Shown here piece by piece: positions 31,976 to 34,164 of a stretch of DNA of 34,164 nt. The stretch comes from Nitrososphaerota archaeon (lineage in GTDB: Archaea; Thermoproteota; Nitrososphaeria; Nitrososphaerales; Nitrosopumilaceae). The notes under the pieces are model-generated. The model was not told the origin of the DNA. It ran no database searches and saw nothing but the letters and a program-made list of their open reading frames with translations. Every line of letters begins with the position of its first letter. The stretch's first letter is position 1. The stretch spans positions 1 to 34,164 of the forward strand of contig JAGWGA010000019.1 in the NCBI GenBank assembly GCA_028867675.1. The letters run 5' to 3'. The position numbers and the translations under genes were made by a program.

Positions 31976-32532
31976 TTTCTAACAAAGAGACTCATCCTAG
32001 TTTCTCCTGTTATCTCTTCGATGATTCTCTTTGCAATCTGTTTTGCAGGTTCTTTTAATCCAACTCTTTCTTGTAGATCCTTAAAGTCAGCAAATTTTTT
32101 CTTTTCTCTTTCTTCCAACATTGTTTTCATGTACGTTTTTCCAATACCCGGAATTAGCTCTAGTGCATGAATCCTTGGAGTAAGCGGTTGTGCGTTGTTA
32201 AGATAATCTACAAATCTTTTTTCATTGTGAATTACAATTTTTTCCACTACAGAATTTAGTTCACTCTGAGCAGAAGAGGATATTTGATTATGTTCTAGCC
32301 TACCAAGAACTGAGAGGATCTTTGTTCTACCTTCTTTACCAATGTATACTCGTTCTCCTATCTCAAAGGTAGAGTTTGGCATTGCCAATAATTCAAGTAT
32401 AGTAAGTCTTTCTTCTCCAAGGGCTGTAACAATTATCCCATCTCGGCCTCTAACGGTGGTTGACTTTCCTCTTGTGACAAAATCTAATACGTATGCGTAT
32501 TCCTCATACTTTCTAGTTTGAGTGTGTTCCAA
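31972..32532 (-). CDS. DUF655 RNA-binding-like protein
   Basis: The 186-aa archaeal DUF655 protein has an N-terminal beta-rich domain (KYEEYAYVLDFVTRG, FEIGERVYIGKEGR) resembling an OB/S1-like fold and a C-terminal helix-hairpin-helix (ALELIPGIGKTYMKTMLEER). Its consistent placement between rpoF and ksgA in archaea suggests a role in RNA processing or ribosome assembly, but its biochemistry is unknown to me. TTG start at 32532, supported by AGGAG about 12 bases upstream. Confidence 0.88.
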   Translation of the reverse strand: MEHTQTRKYEEYAYVLDFVTRGKSTTVRGRDGIIVTALGEERLTILELLAMPNSTFEIGERVYIGKEGRTKILSVLGRLEHNQISSSAQSELNSVVEKIVIHNEKRFVDYLNNAQPLTPRIHALELIPGIGKTYMKTMLEEREKKKFADFKDLQERVGLKEPAKQIAKRIIEEITGETRMSLFVRK

Positions 32533-32551
32533 GAAAACCGTACTCCTGAAC

Positions 32552-32878
32552 TTACGAGTTCTCCTTGATTATCTTTAGCATTTTGTCGAGCGTTTCAGCA
32601 AGAATTAATTTCTTCCAGCCAAAAGTAAATGCTCGCAATTCAGCTTCGGTACTTGGGAGATTATTTACAATTTCTACTGCTTCTTCTTCTAGTATTCCGC
32701 ATTCTTTTACAAGCTGTTGTTTTAGTTTCTTTCCAGCTTTTGCATCAATTTTTGAAAACTTGGTAACATAATCATATGTCCATCTTTGGATTTGATCCAT
32801 TGATTCAGTATCAACTTTTTCCATAATTTCTTTTACCTCTGGAATAGAAATAGCTTGTTTCTTCTTTACTTCTTCCAT
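32552..32878 (-). CDS. rpoF: DNA-directed RNA polymerase subunit F (Rpb4)
   Basis: The 108-aa mostly helical protein (ISIPEVKEIMEKV, MDQIQRWTYDYVTKFSK, EEEAVEIVNNLPSTEAELR) matches archaeal Rpb4/RpoF, which with RpoE (Rpb7) forms the polymerase stalk. LPSTEAELRAF is the HRDC-like hallmark. The ATG directly follows the eL21 stop (32879), so the two are tightly coupled. Confidence 0.92.
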   Translation of the reverse strand: MEEVKKKQAISIPEVKEIMEKVDTESMDQIQRWTYDYVTKFSKIDAKAGKKLKQQLVKECGILEEEAVEIVNNLPSTEAELRAFTFGWKKLILAETLDKMLKIIKENS

Positions 32879-33184
32879 TTATGCAACAACACCGAATGGT
32901 TTGATATGATCTAATCTAGTGATTAATGTTTTTGGTCTGTTGCCAAGCTTTACTGTTAGTTTTACTGTTCTTCGACCAGCTTCTGTAACAGTTCCCACTT
33001 TTCCATGATATCGTCTATGTGGTAATGCTTTGTGCTGTGAAGGATCTATAATTACCAAAACTTTGTCCCCTACTGCATACTCTCTAAGTAGAAAATTGAC
33101 TCCTCTAACTTGCTCCTTTGTCATTACGGAGCGGGATTTATGCATAAAGCCGTGTGAACGACCCTTTGGTTTCTTAGTAGTCAT
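32879..33184 (-). CDS. rpl21e: Ribosomal protein eL21
   Basis: 101 aa, the normal length. GRSHGFMHKSRSVMTK at the N-terminus and YAVGDKVLVIIDPSQHKALP, HRRYHGKVGTVTEAGRR form the SH3-like fold of eL21 on the large subunit. It is first in the eL21-rpoF-DUF655-ksgA-hemK cluster conserved in archaea. A TATA box (33226-33234) places transcription start about 20 bases before the ATG. Confidence 0.95.
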   Translation of the reverse strand: MTTKKPKGRSHGFMHKSRSVMTKEQVRGVNFLLREYAVGDKVLVIIDPSQHKALPHRRYHGKVGTVTEAGRRTVKLTVKLGNRPKTLITRLDHIKPFGVVA

Positions 33185-33225
33185 TAATCGTTAAGACTTG
33201 AGGCGACCATAATTTAACACTTACT

Positions 33226-33234
33226 GGATATAAA
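33226..33234 (-). promoter_or_regulatory. TATA box of the eL21 cluster
   Basis: On the minus strand TTTATATCC lies about 42-50 bp before the eL21 ATG, giving a predicted start near 33203. It is immediately downstream of the radA terminator. Confidence 0.55.
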
Positions 33235-33236
33235 GG

Positions 33237-33271
33237 AAAAATGTAAGGAATGGAAGGCTGCACTTCCATCC
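33237..33271 (-). terminator. radA terminator hairpin
   Basis: Minus-strand RNA forms a 9-bp stem (33271-33263 with 33256-33248, core TGGAAG/CTTCCA, one G-U) around a 6-base loop. A T5 tract follows at 33241-33237. It lies 20 bases after the radA stop and before the next promoter. Confidence 0.6.
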
Positions 33272-33291
33272 GTGTTACGTGATGAGACCAG

Positions 33292-34164
33292 TTATTCTTC
33301 AGACTCTTCTTTCTTTTTCTTCTTGGTGTCATCCTCTGGATCTGCAACTCCACCTTCGGTTAGCGTGTAGAGAACCTCTTGTTCTGGATGGTGAGGGCTA
33401 TCAACCATTCTTGCAATTCTCTTTTTACCGGACTTTTTGAGGTAAATACGGTATGTTGAGGCATGTGCAACAACATTTCCTCCAACAGGTCTTGTTGGGT
33501 CACCAAAGAATTGATCTGGTGAGGATTGAACTTGGTTTGTTGCTATTGCTGCAATATTGTATGTTTCAGCAGTTCTTGAAAGCAAGTGCATGAACTTGTT
33601 TAGTCGTTGTTGTCTTACAGATAGAGTGCCTCTGCCAAGGAATTCAGCTCTAAAGAGCCCTACTGCAGAATCTACAACAATCAATTTTATTTTGTGTTCT
33701 TCAATTACAGGACCTGCTTCTTGTAAAATTAACTCTTGGTGAGCACTATTGTATGCCCGTGCCACCATAATTCTATCTAGAACTTTTTCTGGGTCGAGAC
33801 CTTTTGCCTTTGCAATTTGAACAATTCTTTCGGGTCTGAATGTGTGTTCAGTATCGATATACAATACTCCACCATCCAATCCACCTTCTTCTTTTGGTTT
33901 TTGAACAGTTACACATAGTGTGTGACAAAATTGTGTCTTGCCAGCACCGAATTCACCATAAACTTCAGTTACGGCTTGAGTCTCAACTCCTCCATCAAAT
34001 AATGTATCTAGTGAATTGGTTCCAGTTGTGATCTTTCCGATATCTTGTCTTCGTTTATAGATCTCAGTTGCTGTGACAAACTCTTTTGCAAGTTGACCAT
34101 TTTCAATAAGTTGGTTTCTTGCTTTGTTTACAAGATTTACAGCGGCTTCAAGATCCATACCAGT
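33292..34164 (-). CDS. radA: DNA repair and recombination protein RadA (5' end beyond window)
   Basis: The 290 visible codons cover the RecA-fold core of archaeal RadA: KITTGTNSLDTLFDGGVET, Walker A GEFGAGKTQ, Walker B KLIVVDSAVGLFR, loop L1 around FLGRGTLSVRQQRL, L2 NQVQSSPDQFFG and a charged tail ending EESEE. The reading frame is open to the window edge (Thr-Gly before the Met at 34158). RadA normally has an N-terminal helix-hairpin-helix domain of about 60 residues that ends in ...TGMDLEAAV, so the true start lies outside. It catalyses strand exchange in homologous recombination. Confidence 0.95.
   Translation of the reverse strand, partial: TGMDLEAAVNLVNKARNQLIENGQLAKEFVTATEIYKRRQDIGKITTGTNSLDTLFDGGVETQAVTEVYGEFGAGKTQFCHTLCVTVQKPKEEGGLDGGVLYIDTEHTFRPERIVQIAKAKGLDPEKVLDRIMVARAYNSAHQELILQEAGPVIEEHKIKLIVVDSAVGLFRAEFLGRGTLSVRQQRLNKFMHLLSRTAETYNIAAIATNQVQSSPDQFFGDPTRPVGGNVVAHASTYRIYLKKSGKKRIARMVDSPHHPEQEVLYTLTEGGVADPEDDTKKKKKEESEE

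Noticed and set aside
33185-33310. C/D-box small RNA (GTGATGA seen near 33280)
   Set aside because: No matching D box at suitable spacing, and the sequence is partly radA coding and terminator.

Overview
The window comes from an ammonia-oxidising archaeon of the Nitrososphaerota (Thaumarchaeota), probably Nitrosopumilales-like. It carries a eukaryotic-type topoisomerase IB (a hallmark of the phylum), eL21, Rpb4/RpoF, RadA, and ADP-forming acyl-CoA synthetase and crotonase genes of the thaumarchaeal 3-hydroxypropionate/4-hydroxybutyrate (3HP/4HB) carbon-fixation cycle. Genes are AT-rich, often start with TTG or GTG, and several look leaderless, with a TATA box about 25 bp before the start codon. 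Gene names rest on motif reading; no database search was possible.

Bases 1 to about 9040 are accessory and look like one end of an integrated mobile element. They hold a RelE-type toxin-antitoxin pair with two palindromes in its promoter, a surface protein with a perfect 95-bp internal duplication, small zinc-finger proteins, membrane proteins, a HerA/FtsK/VirB4-like ATPase fused to a winged helix and a possible nuclease-like domain, two tiny overlapping genes, a winged-helix regulator with a large beta-rich domain, and a tyrosine recombinase. Three reading frames here (3023-3288, 4020-4681 and the 5' end of the ATPase at 6601-6622) appear broken by single-base changes in homopolymers. I saw no such breaks in the 25 kb of chromosome that follows. 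Either the element is decaying or the assembly is locally poor.

The chromosome begins at about 9050-9110, directly upstream of the carbon-fixation pair (3-hydroxypropionyl-CoA synthetase-like gene at 9111, 3-hydroxypropionyl-CoA dehydratase/crotonyl-CoA hydratase-like gene at 11238). Then come an IscA-type Fe-S carrier, a free-standing Lrp/AsnC RAM domain, glutamate dehydrogenase, TatA, an MFS permease and a UbiE-like methyltransferase. An Hrq1/MrfA-like helicase, an SDR oxidoreductase, topoisomerase IB and an intron-containing tRNA-Met(CAT) follow.

The 21.7-26.2 kb stretch is a sensory and surface section: CBS-pair protein, TrmB-like regulator with a 10-bp inverted repeat in its promoter, soluble histidine kinase, small secreted protein and GT-C glycosyltransferase. 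Next are an unrecognised 395-aa protein translationally coupled to a SirB1-like protein, small coiled-coil and zinc-ribbon proteins, tRNA-Ser(GCT), a metallophosphoesterase and an isocitrate dehydrogenase-like enzyme. The right end is the conserved archaeal information-processing cluster eL21-rpoF-DUF655-ksgA-hemK, read leftward, with the 5'-truncated radA gene upstream of it.
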